A stretch of DNA of 64,000 nt from Gammaproteobacteria bacterium (GCA_009840305.1 VXNY01000013.1:1-64000), one strand, 5' to 3'. Positions 18,341 to 27,675 are shown, counted from the stretch's first letter. A program made the numbers and translations. Notes: a model not told the origin generated them from the sequence alone.

Positions 18341-18640
18341 ATGAAAGAACTATCTGTGTCAGCACTAATACTGGCGTTCCTGATTTCGGGTTGCGCGAGC
18401 ATAAATAACTCCGTTCCGGAAACCCAAACTACAAAAAGCGAAACAACCATTCTTGCATCAACTGAATCTCCTACCGAAACAGCAGAAACCAAAATATTTT
18501 TTGAACCAACAAACGAAGGGGAAGGAATTCCATTCAATCCAGTGCTCGATCCACTGTTTTTTTTGTACGGCTTTGTAGTAGGGACACTAATAGGGGCAGT
18601 AGCGTGGCTCTTAATTGCTGTTCTCCTAATTCCTTTCTAG
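18341..18640 (+). CDS. Small lipoprotein A2
   Basis: A 99-residue copy of A1. The ATG aligned with that of A1 (MKELSVSA) was chosen although another ATG lies two codons earlier. Lipobox ISGC, the NNSVPETQT and ESPTETAET linker and a terminal helix (FVVGTLIGAVAWLLIAVLLIPF) are present. A roughly 20-codon segment before the helix of A1 is missing. Confidence 0.7.
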   Translation: MKELSVSALILAFLISGCASINNSVPETQTTKSETTILASTESPTETAETKIFFEPTNEGEGIPFNPVLDPLFFLYGFVVGTLIGAVAWLLIAVLLIPF

Positions 18641-18800
18641 GGATTGAGCGATTGATGTCCCGTTGCGACCTCTGCCGGACCATGTAATTCAACACTTAGT
18701 GACACCGCGATGTTAACTTCAGTCGAGCAAGTGAGCCGCGGTGTTTGTTCGATCGCCAGATGTGCGCTGAACCACTACAACAACTCTTCAAAGTGTTCGA

Positions 18801-18806
18801 TAAGAT
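18801..18806 (+). promoter_or_regulatory. Conserved -10-like box, gene B2
   Basis: TAAGAT (overlapping a TAAAAT at 18806-18811) 63 bases before the GTG start, in the same context (AGTTCAAACTTGTCA) as B1. Confidence 0.3.
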
Positions 18807-18869
18807 AAAATTAGTTCAAACTTGTCAGCGCACACATTTGAGTCGTTTTTTTGAACCGGAGACATTAGC

Positions 18870-19175
18870 GTGAGAGTACCCATCTTGTTCGTGCTGACGG
18901 TCGCGTTGATAGCATCGGGTTGCGCATCTGTGCACAACCCTGTTGTACAGGGACCGGACACAGCACCAATCGACACGACCGTTTCAGAAACCGCTATCGA
19001 AACGGCGGGCTCATCGGAAGCTGAGACTTCATACCGTCCTGAAACTCTTGAGTGGGCAGCGACACCATCCCCGTCTTTCGTGCCGGGTCCATTTCAACAG
19101 CCATTTCGATTGGGAGTAATAGTAGGATTGTGTGCGGTGGGTCTATCGTTTTTGTGGACCTTATTCTTCGATTAG
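18870..19175 (+). CDS. Small lipoprotein B2
   Basis: A 101-residue copy of B1, equally long and collinear. GTG start after CCGGAGACATTAGC, lipobox ASGC, linker with ETLEWAATPSPSF, terminal helix LGVIVGLCAVGLSFLWTLFFD. Substitutions from B1 are spread along the linker while length is kept, which argues for purifying selection on architecture. Confidence 0.7.
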   Translation: MRVPILFVLTVALIASGCASVHNPVVQGPDTAPIDTTVSETAIETAGSSEAETSYRPETLEWAATPSPSFVPGPFQQPFRLGVIVGLCAVGLSFLWTLFFD

Positions 19176-19487
19176 CGACAATTCTGAGCTCCGAACCCAA
19201 AAATTCGATTTAGTGTCATGATGCTTGAGCCTTCGCGGCTCAAGTGCGTCTTCGGTCACTTCATTCAATGTTGTGCACCTCTACGTAACACCGAAACGCA
19301 CAGCACGTTCCCTACCATCTCTACCGAAACTTTCGACATCTTAGCATCCGCCGCCTGACCATCACGTGTCTGGTCTTGTAGCTAGTTACTGCTAACACTT
19401 ACGATGAATGGGCATACTATTTTTCAACCGAACTTTGTGAGCTTAACTCGGTGTCGATCAAGCAAACCGAGTAACCAAAATCTGCGA

Positions 19488-19493
19488 TAAAAT
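19488..19493 (+). promoter_or_regulatory. Conserved -10-like box, gene B3 (A-type region)
   Basis: TAAAAT in GCGATAAAATCAG, 68 bases before ATG. The surrounding sequence, including TTTATCGAGCGAGGAG, is that of A genes and not of B genes. Confidence 0.35.
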
Positions 19494-19561
19494 CAGTTAA
19501 ATTCAGACCAGTTAAACTGGGTACTACAAGTGATTTGTTTATCGAGCGAGGAGAAATCAGA

Positions 19562-19855
19562 ATGAAAGTACCTATCTCACTAGTGCTGATAGTAGTATTG
19601 ATCGCATCGGGCTGTGCATCGATGCATGACCCTGCAACGAGGGGATCAGAATCAGCGTTAATCGACACAACCGTAACAGAAACAGGAAAACAAGAAGCGG
19701 AGACTTCGGAAACGACTGCGATATCGAGTGCTGAGGTGCTCGAATGGGCACAAGCACAAAGCGCGTCAAACTTGGGTTCGTCTAAATTTTTTGGACTATT
19801 GATTGTGGGTTGGACACTGGGCCTCTACGCGCTATGGAAGCTAATCTTTGATTAG
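19562..19855 (+). CDS. Small lipoprotein B3, A-promoter/B-body chimera
   Basis: A 97-residue protein. The ribosome site and start (GAGGAGAAATCAGA then ATGAAAG) match A genes, whereas from the signal peptide on (VPISLVLIVVLIASGCASMH) it follows the B type, with the VLEWAQA motif and terminal helix FGLLIVGWTLGLYALWKLIFD. An in-frame TTG nine codons upstream was rejected because the ATG lines up with the A genes. This points to an unequal recombination inside the array. Confidence 0.7.
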   Translation: MKVPISLVLIVVLIASGCASMHDPATRGSESALIDTTVTETGKQEAETSETTAISSAEVLEWAQAQSASNLGSSKFFGLLIVGWTLGLYALWKLIFD

Positions 19856-20118
19856 CGACCCTAGTATTTTCGAAACTTAAGACAGCTTATATAGGTACCG
19901 CGATTCCTGAATAGTGTCGGGTCGAGTGTTTTCTACGCGCCGACTCCACGCCGCGCCCCAAGAGACGAGTCGTACAAATTCCATGCTTAGGTGTCAGCGG
20001 GTAGATATCGACGTCGCGTGATTCGCTCGCTAAAGCGCAAGCACAAGTTTCCACACTTTGAATTTCACAGAACTACGACCTTCAACGCATCGTTTTAAGA
20101 CACGGTGCAAAGCATCCA

Positions 20119-20754
20119 CTAAATACCGCGCAATCGCAAGTTAATCGACATCGCGCCAGCTTCGCCAAAGAACTTGGTTAAAGACAATTCGGCAGCACGT
20201 TTGAAGTATTTCTCCGGTTTCCCATCTGGATCACTGCCAATTCTCCGTAGCAGACCAAATGAAACAACGGAGTCGAAGCCACTGTCCTTCACTAAACGGC
20301 GCGGAAAGACTTGGTCACCTTCGAAAAATAAGTGAAATTTCTTCGAATAACGACTGTATCCGGCCTTGCTGATTAGAGCCCACCGTTCACTTATCTGATG
20401 AGTGTATGTACCGACGATCGAAGCGTAATTGTTGCGTTTGGTCTTCAATTCAACGATCTCGCCCGATACTTCAACGTCGCTCACATCGGATAGAGTCGAA
20501 GTATCCAATTTAGCAGCGATGTCCAAAAATCCCTCTACACCGAATTTGTCGTTGAATTGAAATCCAAAGCCGCGGAGGCGAAATCCGATTCCACTACCCA
20601 CCTGAGCTTCGGTGTCTTCACCGTACCACGACAAGCCAACTAAAGAGTATGTCGGGGGTAATTTGAAGCCTTTTGGTTCCTCTTTTTTCTCAGTTTCACC
20701 GAAGCTCGACACTGACATTGCAAGAGTTAGAATGGCAAGAACTACAAACTTCAT
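20119..20754 (-). CDS. Outer-membrane beta-barrel (OmpA-like porin fold) protein
   Basis: A 211-residue protein with a signal peptide (cut near SSFGE) and strong ribosome site (AGGAGGTAGTCC). The mature part has a charged start (TEKKEEPKGF), then amphipathic strands such as YSLVGLSWYGED and GIGFRLRGFGFQFNDKFGVEGFLDIAAKL, characteristic of OmpA/OmpW-like eight-stranded barrels. It does not belong to the six-member family in this window (no loop Cys, no terminal Phe). Probably a monocistronic surface protein; the ligand is unknown. Confidence 0.65.
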   Translation of the reverse strand: MKFVVLAILTLAMSVSSFGETEKKEEPKGFKLPPTYSLVGLSWYGEDTEAQVGSGIGFRLRGFGFQFNDKFGVEGFLDIAAKLDTSTLSDVSDVEVSGEIVELKTKRNNYASIVGTYTHQISERWALISKAGYSRYSKKFHLFFEGDQVFPRRLVKDSGFDSVVSFGLLRRIGSDPDGKPEKYFKRAAELSLTKFFGEAGAMSINLRLRGI

Positions 20755-21027
20755 GGACTACCTCCTATAGTTTGATTTTCAAAAATTGGTTCCTGTTGAA
20801 CCAGGAACGCTTAGTACGATTTTATGAAGCCGCTAAACTAGCAGGGGTTTGAGTTCAGTGTGGAGACTGATGCTGCCTCAGCTTAATGGAGATTGGCCGC
20901 TAGAAGGTGGTGCGGAATCCTTGAATGACCAAACAGCATCATTGTTTGGCGTATCGAGAACAGACCGTCGAATTGATGCAGCGGATTCGTTTGGTAATTT
21001 ATTTCGCGAGGGAATTGGGTCAGCTGA

Positions 21028-21630
21028 TCAAATGGTTCGACCTAAATAAAGCGAGAAGCTAAATCGGTTGACTTCACTATCCTGCTCCTGTGCGACCTCA
21101 GCACCGAAAGCCCATTTGTTATTCATTTGATACAGGAACCCGCCAGACATCCATGTTGTGGAACTTAGAAAGCTAGAATCGCTAATACCGGTTATCGCTC
21201 CTCTTAGCTTGAACTTGTCGAAGTCGAACCACAAACCAGCAGTAAACCCCCAAAACCTATCGCTCTCGTCGTCAATTTCTTCGTTGATGAGGGACAGGCC
21301 GACAAACGGAGTCCAACTATCGAAATTCCAACCAATTTCTCCAGAAAACGTTGTATCACTAGGACCTGATTCTGGCGACTCACATTGGGACTGAACGCAA
21401 ATTTCCGTGTCACCTGTAGAAAAAGAGATTCCTGCACCGAAATAAAACCCGGAGTCTTTAAAACTCAAATATTGCAGGCCGAAGCCATCTGAAGATGCTT
21501 CATAAGAGTATCCAATTTGTTCAACTTCGTCTTCTCCCGTTAATCGCTCAAAAGACCCAAGAATCAGTCGTTCGTCAGCATTGACGCTGAAAGAAAGTAA
21601 TGCTAAAGGCACCACTAGAATTTTTTTCAT
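21028..21630 (-). CDS. Outer-membrane beta-barrel protein, paralog 4 of 6
   Basis: A 200-residue member of the barrel family. The ATG of MKKILVVPLALLSF, after GAGGGAGTCAAATC, was chosen; the frame stays open 19 codons further upstream without support. Loop cysteines (CVQSQC), WTPFVGLS and GGFLYQMNN are conserved. Its C-terminus is RTI instead of the RxF found in the others, so the BAM signal is altered, possibly a sign of early decay or tolerance. Confidence 0.8.
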   Translation of the reverse strand: MKKILVVPLALLSFSVNADERLILGSFERLTGEDEVEQIGYSYEASSDGFGLQYLSFKDSGFYFGAGISFSTGDTEICVQSQCESPESGPSDTTFSGEIGWNFDSWTPFVGLSLINEEIDDESDRFWGFTAGLWFDFDKFKLRGAITGISDSSFLSSTTWMSGGFLYQMNNKWAFGAEVAQEQDSEVNRFSFSLYLGRTI

Positions 21631-21704
21631 GATTTGACTCCCTCGATGTGTTTGTTCACACGTCCCGACGAACGATGGTAAATACAAGATTTACAGTCTA
21701 TTGA

Positions 21705-21723
21705 ATTGTACCCCAGCTAGGGG
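21705..21723 (-). promoter_or_regulatory. Candidate -10 box with adjoining palindrome, paralog 4
   Basis: TACAAT on the minus strand at 21705-21710, 75 bases before the start codon, abuts the palindrome-like CCCCAGCTAGGGG (21711-21723). Equivalent TACAAT boxes stand before paralogs 5 and 6. The palindrome could be an operator. Confidence 0.3.
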
Positions 21724-21956
21724 AGGTAAGAAGACTCATTTTTAACAGAAGAAGTCGGTTACTCCCAGGGAACGCAGTCCCCAGCGAATCAAGAGCAAAT
21801 CTTCGAGTTAGCGAAGGCAGATCGAGATCGGCATCAATTGCTCATAAACTCGAGCCGACACTACCGACGATTGGTAGTTAGTTAACGCGACAGCGAATGG
21901 TACGAGGCTATCAAGGGCATTGGAACTCAAGCGAGAGATTACAAGATTGCTTCGTT

Positions 21957-22547
21957 TTAAAAGGTCCGACCTAATTGAAGTGAAAACCTGAAGACATCTG
22001 ATTCACTATCCAACAACGTGCCGATTTCAGCACCAACAGCCCATTTCTTGTTCATATGAAACAGGAACCCGGTAGATATCCCCCTTGAGAAATCGTCGTC
22101 GACATTAGTTACAGTTCCTATGAACTTTAAATTGTCGAAGCGAACCCACCAGCCAACATCAAAACCCCACCCATCGACGGTTTCGCCGTCGGAATCTGTA
22201 TTGTTGTAGGACGCGCCGACAAACGGAGTCCAATCACCAAAACTTCTACCTATTGTTCCTGAGAACACTGTGTGATTAAAGTCTGAGTCCTTAGTTATGC
22301 AATGTGCCCCCACGCAAGTTTCAGTGTCCCCGGTTCGGCGAGTGAACTCTGCTCCAAAGTAAAACCCCGAGTCAGCAAAATTTAAAAATTGCAGGCCGAA
22401 TCCATTCGCTATTGATTCAAAATTCGCTCCAAACTCCGCGAATTCGGTTTCTTGCGTTTGCCGTTCAAAAGACCCGAGAATCACGCGTTCGTCAGCAATG
22501 ACGCAGATGGACAGCAATACTAAAGGTACCACTAATAAGTTTTTCAT
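21957..22547 (-). CDS. Outer-membrane beta-barrel protein, paralog 5 of 6
   Basis: A 196-residue family member: MKNLLVVPLVLLS signal, ribosome site AAGGAAGTAAATCC, loop cysteines CVGAHC, WTPFVGAS, GFLFHMNKK and the end QLGRTF with terminal Phe. It is transcribed in the same direction as its neighbours. The 3' flank (ATTGGTAGT...GCGACAGCGAAT) is shared with paralog 4, so whole gene-plus-flank segments were duplicated. Confidence 0.85.
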   Translation of the reverse strand: MKNLLVVPLVLLSICVIADERVILGSFERQTQETEFAEFGANFESIANGFGLQFLNFADSGFYFGAEFTRRTGDTETCVGAHCITKDSDFNHTVFSGTIGRSFGDWTPFVGASYNNTDSDGETVDGWGFDVGWWVRFDNLKFIGTVTNVDDDFSRGISTGFLFHMNKKWAVGAEIGTLLDSESDVFRFSLQLGRTF

Positions 22548-23124
22548 GGATTTACTTCCTTGATATGTTTGTTCTCACGCCTCTAGGAAAGACCGAAATA
22601 ATAGACTTACAGCTTGCTGAATTGTATGCTAGCCTGGGGACGTACGAAAATAAATTTTTTGACCGAGAATTTGATTAATGGAGGCAGATCGGAGTTTGGC
22701 ATCGTCCGCCGTGGAATTCTATCCGAAGTTACCAACTATTGGTAGTCGTTAGAGCGACAGCGAATAGTACGACTGTAACAGAGGATTTGGACTCCCGCGA
22801 GATCTTCGAAGGGTGGGTGGAAGTTGCGTAAGAAGAAGAGGAAAAGGCGATCATTGATTTAGCCAGGACCTGGTTCGCGCCGTGCGAAGAGAATCGCTGT
22901 TACGCAGAGGACTTACGTTCGTCGCGGATTACACTCAGCATTGGATTTGCAGTGTCCACCTGTGTGCACACAGAGGGGTGTTCTAGACTCTGATCCAGGA
23001 CATGGTTGTTAGGCAAATGCCGATATGAAACGCCCACCAAACTGAAGCTACATCAGACATTCGATCAAACTAAGAATTAGCCGAAAGGACCTACAACAGC
23101 AAGACGCTGTAAGTCGAGCGCTGT
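22548..23124. other. Intergenic region between barrel paralogs 5 and 6
   Basis: Contains the candidate promoter of paralog 5 near 22621 and, at about 22730-22770, a copy of the segment also found at 21865-21905. The remainder has no gene with support. Confidence 0.4.
22621..22626 (-). promoter_or_regulatory. Candidate -10 box, barrel paralog 5
   Basis: TACAAT on the minus strand, 74 bases before the start, followed outward by GCTAGCCTGGGG, related to the palindrome at paralog 4. Confidence 0.3.
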
Positions 23125-23727
23125 TTAGAAAGAGCGGCCTAAACTAAGCGAAAATCTGAATCCGTTGTCGTCTCCTTCTGTCTGCATTCCGATTTCTGCA
23201 CCAAGGAAAAATTCATTATCCATTCGATATAGAAGGCCACCAGAAAGCCATGTGTCGGTACCGAAACGGTCAGGGTCTTCAACATAAGTTATCGTTCCTT
23301 TTATCTTGAACCTGTCGAGATCTAACCACGCGCCCAGAGAAGAAGCAGAATTGTCTTTGCTTTCACCTTCGCTCTCATCGGTGAATAAGGACAGGCCGCC
23401 AAATGGTGTCCAATTTCCAAAATTCCAACCAAATTCTCCCGAAAATGTCGTTTGACTTATGTCAGTATCTGCCGATACACATGGGGTCCCGGTACAAATT
23501 TCCGTATTACCTGTTACACGAGAAATTTCTGTTCCGAAATAACGCCCGGAGTCCACAAGATTTAAAATTTGCGCGCCGAAGCCATTCAAGGATGATTCAA
23601 AAGAACGTCCAAGAGAATCGACTTCATTCTCCACTACTAGTCGCTCAAAAGACCCAAGAAGCACTCGTTCGTCTGCATTGTCAGAGAAAGACAATATTAC
23701 TAAGGGTACCATTAGTAAGTATTTCAT
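23125..23727 (-). CDS. Outer-membrane beta-barrel protein, paralog 6 of 6
   Basis: A 200-residue family member: MKYLLMVPLVILSF signal peptide, ribosome site AAGGAGTTCAAATC, loop cysteines CTGTPC, WTPFGGLS, GGLLYRMDN and the C-terminal SLGRSF. It is the upstream member of the second cluster and intact. Sequence variation concentrates in the predicted loops, as expected if loops face the outside and are under diversifying pressure. Confidence 0.85.
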   Translation of the reverse strand: MKYLLMVPLVILSFSDNADERVLLGSFERLVVENEVDSLGRSFESSLNGFGAQILNLVDSGRYFGTEISRVTGNTEICTGTPCVSADTDISQTTFSGEFGWNFGNWTPFGGLSLFTDESEGESKDNSASSLGAWLDLDRFKIKGTITYVEDPDRFGTDTWLSGGLLYRMDNEFFLGAEIGMQTEGDDNGFRFSLSLGRSF

Positions 23728-24270
23728 GATTTGAACTCCTTGATGCGTTGGTTCGCCCGTTCGATTATCGTAGGAAATTTATGGGATTTATATATTTACG
23801 GTGTACTGGATTGTACGAAGGTTCAGAAGCGTTGGAACTTCGATGAGAGTTTTGAAAGGTTGGATGAGAGTTGACTCAGTTGAAGCGGACGACGCGACCT
23901 TCGTAAGTGCGGCGGCCCAGTTCGCGCCACATCGGGAAAATCATCGCTACTGGTTGGGTTTTACTACCCTGGGAGATTCCACTCTGGGTTGGTTTTTCGG
24001 TGGCTCGCAGTCCATGAGTAGAGGTATGCTCGAGAGCGTGGCTATACAGCAAATCCCAGAACAAGCTAGCCATCAAACCGAGGTAACTTGACGGTAAAAT
24101 AGCCTCAGTGGAGTCTACAAATAGTGGTTTCAATAGTTTCTAACACTAACTCCAACATGGGAGAGACGGGAAATTCTTCGGATTCGACGAATTTCAGAGT
24201 AACAAACACTTTAGAGTAAAGCAAACTTGAAGAAAGTGTCGTCCCCCTCAAAAACATCGTTCGTAGTCAA
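23728..24270. other. Intergenic region upstream of barrel paralog 6
   Basis: Holds a candidate -10 box (TACAAT, minus strand, 23810-23815) for paralog 6. ATCAAACCGAGGTAACTT at 24072-24089 repeats a segment that precedes the second metalloprotease (3117-3134). A plus-strand frame at 23801-24091 has no ribosome site and is judged a chance frame. Confidence 0.35.
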
Positions 24271-25128
24271 TTGAAACAGCTTCTGATTCATTCGATTGGC
24301 ATGATCTTCGGAGTTGTGTTCATTGTCGCGCTACCGCTTACACTTTTCGCTGACGGTAAGGAGACCTCGATAGATGCGGGCGACATTGTGGCCAGTGATT
24401 TCGCTGAGATGCAGGAATATGCCCAAGCACAATATGAGCACTTGCTAACCAAAATTGAGGTCGCGAACTCACTTTCGGACGAACACAAAAAGCTAGTTGC
24501 TACCGCCTTGAGTAAGAATTTAGAAGGACTGCCGATTTGTACGTTCAATCAAGAAATCGTTTACGCCGAAGAATCCGAGAGAAGTGAGACTCGACTGGTC
24601 ACGGTGCACGACAATGGCATACTCACGGATGACAAGGGACGGGAACGACTTTTTAGTGAGTGGAAATACTCGCCTTTTACAGCTCCTTCTGCAGCTGGTA
24701 TGGACTTTGCTTCGGCGACAATAATCGACGAAACCGGTACCGACGTCACGTTTCAATTCCGATTTGACAAAAAGGCAAAGTCAGCCAGTGAGAACATAAC
24801 TGAACTACTACGCGATCTGAGACGAGTCGCGAGAAATTTGCGATACGAACTCAAGGTTGACAGTCAAACCGGTGCGCCAAAATCGCTCGTCTTAGAACTC
24901 ATCAAGCCAACCCGGGTCTTCGTGATCGCAAGGGTGAAGAAAATTCGGTATGAATCGGTCTACAGATTTGACGAGAATTTGCAACGATTTGTTATTCCGG
25001 AACAATCTGTCGAATACACTGCTTCCGCGCCCGTGCGAGGCACTGAATCAGAGAAAATCGATGTGCTCCATTCAAATTTTGAGTGTTCTACGCCAATTAG
25101 ATACGTGTGGCGCGCGTCCTTAGATTGA
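24271..25128 (+). CDS. Exported protein of unknown function, 285 aa
   Basis: Not assigned to a family. From a TTG start, MKQLLIHSIGMIFGVVFIVALPLTLFADG gives a clear signal peptide, so the product is periplasmic or secreted. An internal ATG at residue 11 would drop the basic n-region. The mature protein has two Cys (in LPICTF and FECSTP) that could pair, and a long mixed alpha/beta body (an FRFDKKAKS region, then VDSQTGAPKSLVLEL). No membrane helix or repeats are visible. It lies alone between the barrel cluster and lipoprotein A3. Confidence 0.6.
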   Translation: MKQLLIHSIGMIFGVVFIVALPLTLFADGKETSIDAGDIVASDFAEMQEYAQAQYEHLLTKIEVANSLSDEHKKLVATALSKNLEGLPICTFNQEIVYAEESERSETRLVTVHDNGILTDDKGRERLFSEWKYSPFTAPSAAGMDFASATIIDETGTDVTFQFRFDKKAKSASENITELLRDLRRVARNLRYELKVDSQTGAPKSLVLELIKPTRVFVIARVKKIRYESVYRFDENLQRFVIPEQSVEYTASAPVRGTESEKIDVLHSNFECSTPIRYVWRASLD

Positions 25129-25359
25129 ATTGGGATCGCTTACAAATAACTTAGCGGGCGCAAATTGATTGTCCTCGGGAGCAATTGCCACCAAGGTTAT
25201 ACAAATCAAAAGCTGTATTGCTGTTTTCACGCTTCGGACAGATGCCCGACTTGGGAGAGAAGCAGCGGAATGTTCCTTGGTATGGATGTGTGTTTTACCA
25301 ATCAACCGTACTATAAGCCCAGTAGGGACAGACATTACCGGTCGAGTGTAGAGCTCTTT

Positions 25360-25532
25360 ACCACCGCCGCGTGCGATGGAAGGAAGAATCTGATTCTAGG
25401 AGGGTTTGGCCAGCATAAACCGAATGTGTTGATCGAATACCCAGGAACCAAGCTCTTTTTAAATTCGGTACCTTCAAACCGGTTATACTTAGGGTTAATT
25501 GAGACTTTTTTACCGAGTGAGGAGCAATTAGT
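25360..25532 (+). repeat. Dispersed copy of the array's A-type upstream region
   Basis: The stretch from GTGCGATGG to the ribosome site aligns, with substitutions, to the upstream regions of A1, A2 and B3, including GGGTTTGGCCAG (GGGTTTGGTCAG at 16920) and the leader CGAGTGAGGAGCAATTAG. The -10-like TAAAAT box itself is not preserved. The rest of the gap (25129-25359) shows nothing. Confidence 0.55.
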
Positions 25533-25805
25533 ATGAGAGAACTGTCTTTGTCAGCACTGGTACTGACATTGCTGATATCGGGTTGTGCTACCGTGAACGG
25601 TCCTACAGCGGAATCCGAACCTGCCCCAATCGAGTCATCAACCACCGACACGGCTGAGGAATCGAATACACAAGAAGCCAATGAAGATGCGCAACCAAGA
25701 CGAGATAGTCAACTTACGCTCATGAAGGTAATTCGTTGGGGAGTCTTGGGTTATCTAGGCGTTGGTTTATGTGTCTATTGGTTCATTGAGGGCATATGGA
25801 ACTGA
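25533..25805 (+). CDS. Small lipoprotein A3 (dispersed array member)
   Basis: A 90-residue A-type lipoprotein 5.7 kb from the array: MRELSLSALVLTLLISGCATV signal with lipobox ISGC, Glu/Thr/Ser linker (ESSTTDTAEESNTQEA) and a C-terminal hydrophobic helix (WGVLGYLGVGLCVYWFIEG). Ribosome site GAGGAGCAATTAGT. It is the shortest member. A strong hairpin terminator lies about 100 bases downstream. Confidence 0.7.
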   Translation: MRELSLSALVLTLLISGCATVNGPTAESEPAPIESSTTDTAEESNTQEANEDAQPRRDSQLTLMKVIRWGVLGYLGVGLCVYWFIEGIWN

Positions 25806-25902
25806 GCACGGTATGAGGGACATATTTTTAGTCACTCTGTTAACCAACAAGGAGCGGCTTGCCTGTGGGTTAAACGAATACGAAATCTCAGTTACTTACG
25901 CA

Positions 25903-25928
25903 AAAAGCCCACAAAATCGTGGGCTTTT
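25903..25928. terminator. Bidirectional Rho-independent terminator
   Basis: A perfect 10-bp stem AAAAGCCCAC / GTGGGCTTTT with loop AAAATC. U-tracts in both directions suit the convergent genes at 25533 (plus) and 26087 (minus). Confidence 0.85.
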
Positions 25929-26086
25929 CGTCGTTTATATTGTCCAGAAAATTTCTTAACTTGGACGGTTAATAATACGTCTAGGCCAGAGGCGACAATG
26001 TACTAAGCTTCGTCATTCAACACGAGCATTTGTTGTTAACGCCGATCAATCTCACTATCGCTCCTACCTTAGACAGGCGAATTCAA

Positions 26087-26806
26087 TTATTGAGGTACGC
26101 AAGAAACGTTAGCCCAGGCTGAATCTTGGTGAATGAGACGCCATTGGCTAAGAAAACCACCAAATTTACCTGACAATTTAACCTTAGATTCCCACCATCC
26201 GGATTGGCAGCCCATTTGAACAGAAGTTGCCGAACCACTGAAATGTACTGAATATCCATACTTCGTGAACGTTTGATGCGTTGAGCTCCGTGTACCGCCG
26301 GGACCATAGGGCGCATACAACGACAACTCTACCTTCCATTCGGAGAACTGACCGGAGCACCAAGTTGAGAAACTGGTTTTGACCACACCATTGGAATAGT
26401 GTGGAGGTACGAGATTGTTGGGACTACAATAAGAAGCTATCCCGGCATTTGTCGGTGCCTGCCAGTACTTCTGAAAGACACTATCTTTGGCGGGAGGTCT
26501 CAATGTCACGGGATCAATCGGAAGTATCGACTCGCGCTCTCCAGGGCTGATTGATCGCTTGACTTGTCGAGCAAACGGATTTTCGCTTAAACCACCGACT
26601 CTAATAACCGGTTTCATTGGATTTTCGAGTTCAAATCCACGTGCCGCCCGGTTAAACACTCCAAGCACGTCTACTTCCCTGTTGACCGGTTGTTCGAGTT
26701 CTGGTCCTACAGTTTCGTCCAACGGCGGAAATTCTTGAGATTGCCCAACCGCGATACACGTTAGCGCGAAGACTCCGAGTAAAGTTACAAAAAACTTTAA
26801 TGACAT
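26087..26806 (-). CDS. Secreted protein of unknown function, 239 aa
   Basis: Family not recognised. An excellent ribosome site (AAGGAGGCGAAATC) precedes MSLKFFVTLLGVFALTCIAVGQS, a signal peptide. The N-terminal third is Pro/Glu-rich and probably disordered. The C-terminal part, from about residue 110, has five Cys, several Trp and strand-like segments (FSEWKVELSLY, GYSVHFSGSA, WWESKVKLSG), suggesting a disulfide-stabilised beta domain exposed outside the cell. It converges on the terminator at 25903. Confidence 0.6.
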   Translation of the reverse strand: MSLKFFVTLLGVFALTCIAVGQSQEFPPLDETVGPELEQPVNREVDVLGVFNRAARGFELENPMKPVIRVGGLSENPFARQVKRSISPGERESILPIDPVTLRPPAKDSVFQKYWQAPTNAGIASYCSPNNLVPPHYSNGVVKTSFSTWCSGQFSEWKVELSLYAPYGPGGTRSSTHQTFTKYGYSVHFSGSATSVQMGCQSGWWESKVKLSGKFGGFLSQWRLIHQDSAWANVSCVPQ

Positions 26807-26914
26807 GATTTCGCCTCCTTAGCGAATTCTTACAAAAAAGAACATATTCTACGAACTGGATTGAGCACGATTTGGAGGACCTTCGTTAAGACAATTTACA
26901 GGAGAAATTACTCG

Positions 26915-27130
26915 ATGACTGACTCGAAAAAAGTGACTTCACGTGTGATTGATGAAAAGTTTGAACGTGAAGCAATGGTGCTCGGTCAAATTTCTGGTGT
27001 TTCCGTAATGCAGGTGATTGAAGAACTGAGCGTGTCGTCTCTTTTGTATCGTTGGATTCTTAAGTATCGCGACGTTCAGCAGCAAGCAGAACGACCCAGC
27101 TATGAGAAACTAGAGAAAGAGCTTCGGTAA
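26915..27130 (+). CDS. Small protein with possible ribbon-helix-helix character
   Basis: A 71-residue protein from the ATG that follows CAGGAGAAATTACTCG; the frame is open 18 codons upstream but unsupported. The start has a strand-like SRVIDEKFEREA followed by two helices around GVSVMQVIEEL, which recalls RHH/CopG-type DNA-binding proteins, but the match is loose. No toxin gene is adjacent. The leader resembles that of the gene at 6635. Confidence 0.5.
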   Translation: MTDSKKVTSRVIDEKFEREAMVLGQISGVSVMQVIEELSVSSLLYRWILKYRDVQQQAERPSYEKLEKELR

Positions 27131-27675
27131 ATACCAGGGGCGTTAAACGTTTTAAAGCAGGCTACGTTTTTTCTCTTCTCAACCTTAGAACTGTATCGGT
27201 TCCTCGACTCGCGGTGTTAGGATATTGGCGCTGCTTTAATGTGTCCAATGTGGCGCGGGTAACGGGGTGATTAGAACAGTGAAAAACTTGTGGTCGGAAG
27301 TCTCCGCCGGCACGTAAGTTTGCGACAGGATCGGGGGGATCATTGGCGTCTAGCGCTCGCAACGGTTACGCGTCAGGAAGGAATGTCAACGACCCTGCAT
27401 TCCGCATCCGGCTGATTCATACCACCGGACTCGATTGCTGGTCCGAGCAACGACTTTGCATCGCGTGAACTTCAGCAAGCAGATGATCACTTCCATTACT
27501 TGCTTCAAGTTCATTTCCGAAGAAGGCGACGTCGCTTTAAATGAAGGAACATCAGGCCGTTTAGAAGCATGTAAACTATGTGCTGTTTTTCTTCTCTAAC
27601 CGGATCAACGACCCGATATTCCAAATTCAACGTGTTCTAAAATTCTGTTCACACGTCAAAAGGTGAGATTTAATT
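27131..27675. other. Non-coding stretch before the overlapping small-gene operon
   Basis: No gene with support in these 545 bases. A minus-strand frame at 27162-27362 has no ribosome site. The promoter of the operon starting at 27676 must lie here or in the last 100 bases, but no clear boxes were seen. Confidence 0.3.

Larger units (their letters stand above)
16869..19855 (+). repeat. Tandem array of small-lipoprotein units (A-B, A-B, chimera)
   Basis: Three head-to-tail units are visible. Unit 1 (16869-18130) and unit 2 (18131-19370) each carry an upstream region, an A-type gene, a spacer of about 230 bases, a B-type gene and a 3' spacer. Upstream regions, spacers and genes all align, for instance the CTACGTAACACCGAA segments at 18060 and 19281. 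Unit 3 (19371-19855) joins an A-type upstream region directly to a B-type gene, as if recombination removed the A gene and spacer. The unit period is about 1.22-1.29 kb. A fourth A-type upstream region and gene lie at 25360-25805. Confidence 0.8.

Noticed and set aside
16869-19855. CRISPR-like or phage-like repeat array
   Set aside because: The period is over 1.2 kb and the units contain genes; there are no short regularly spaced repeats anywhere in the window.
23801-24091. 96-codon plus-strand frame upstream of 24271
   Set aside because: Starts in the promoter region of barrel paralog 6, no ribosome site and no recognisable sequence.
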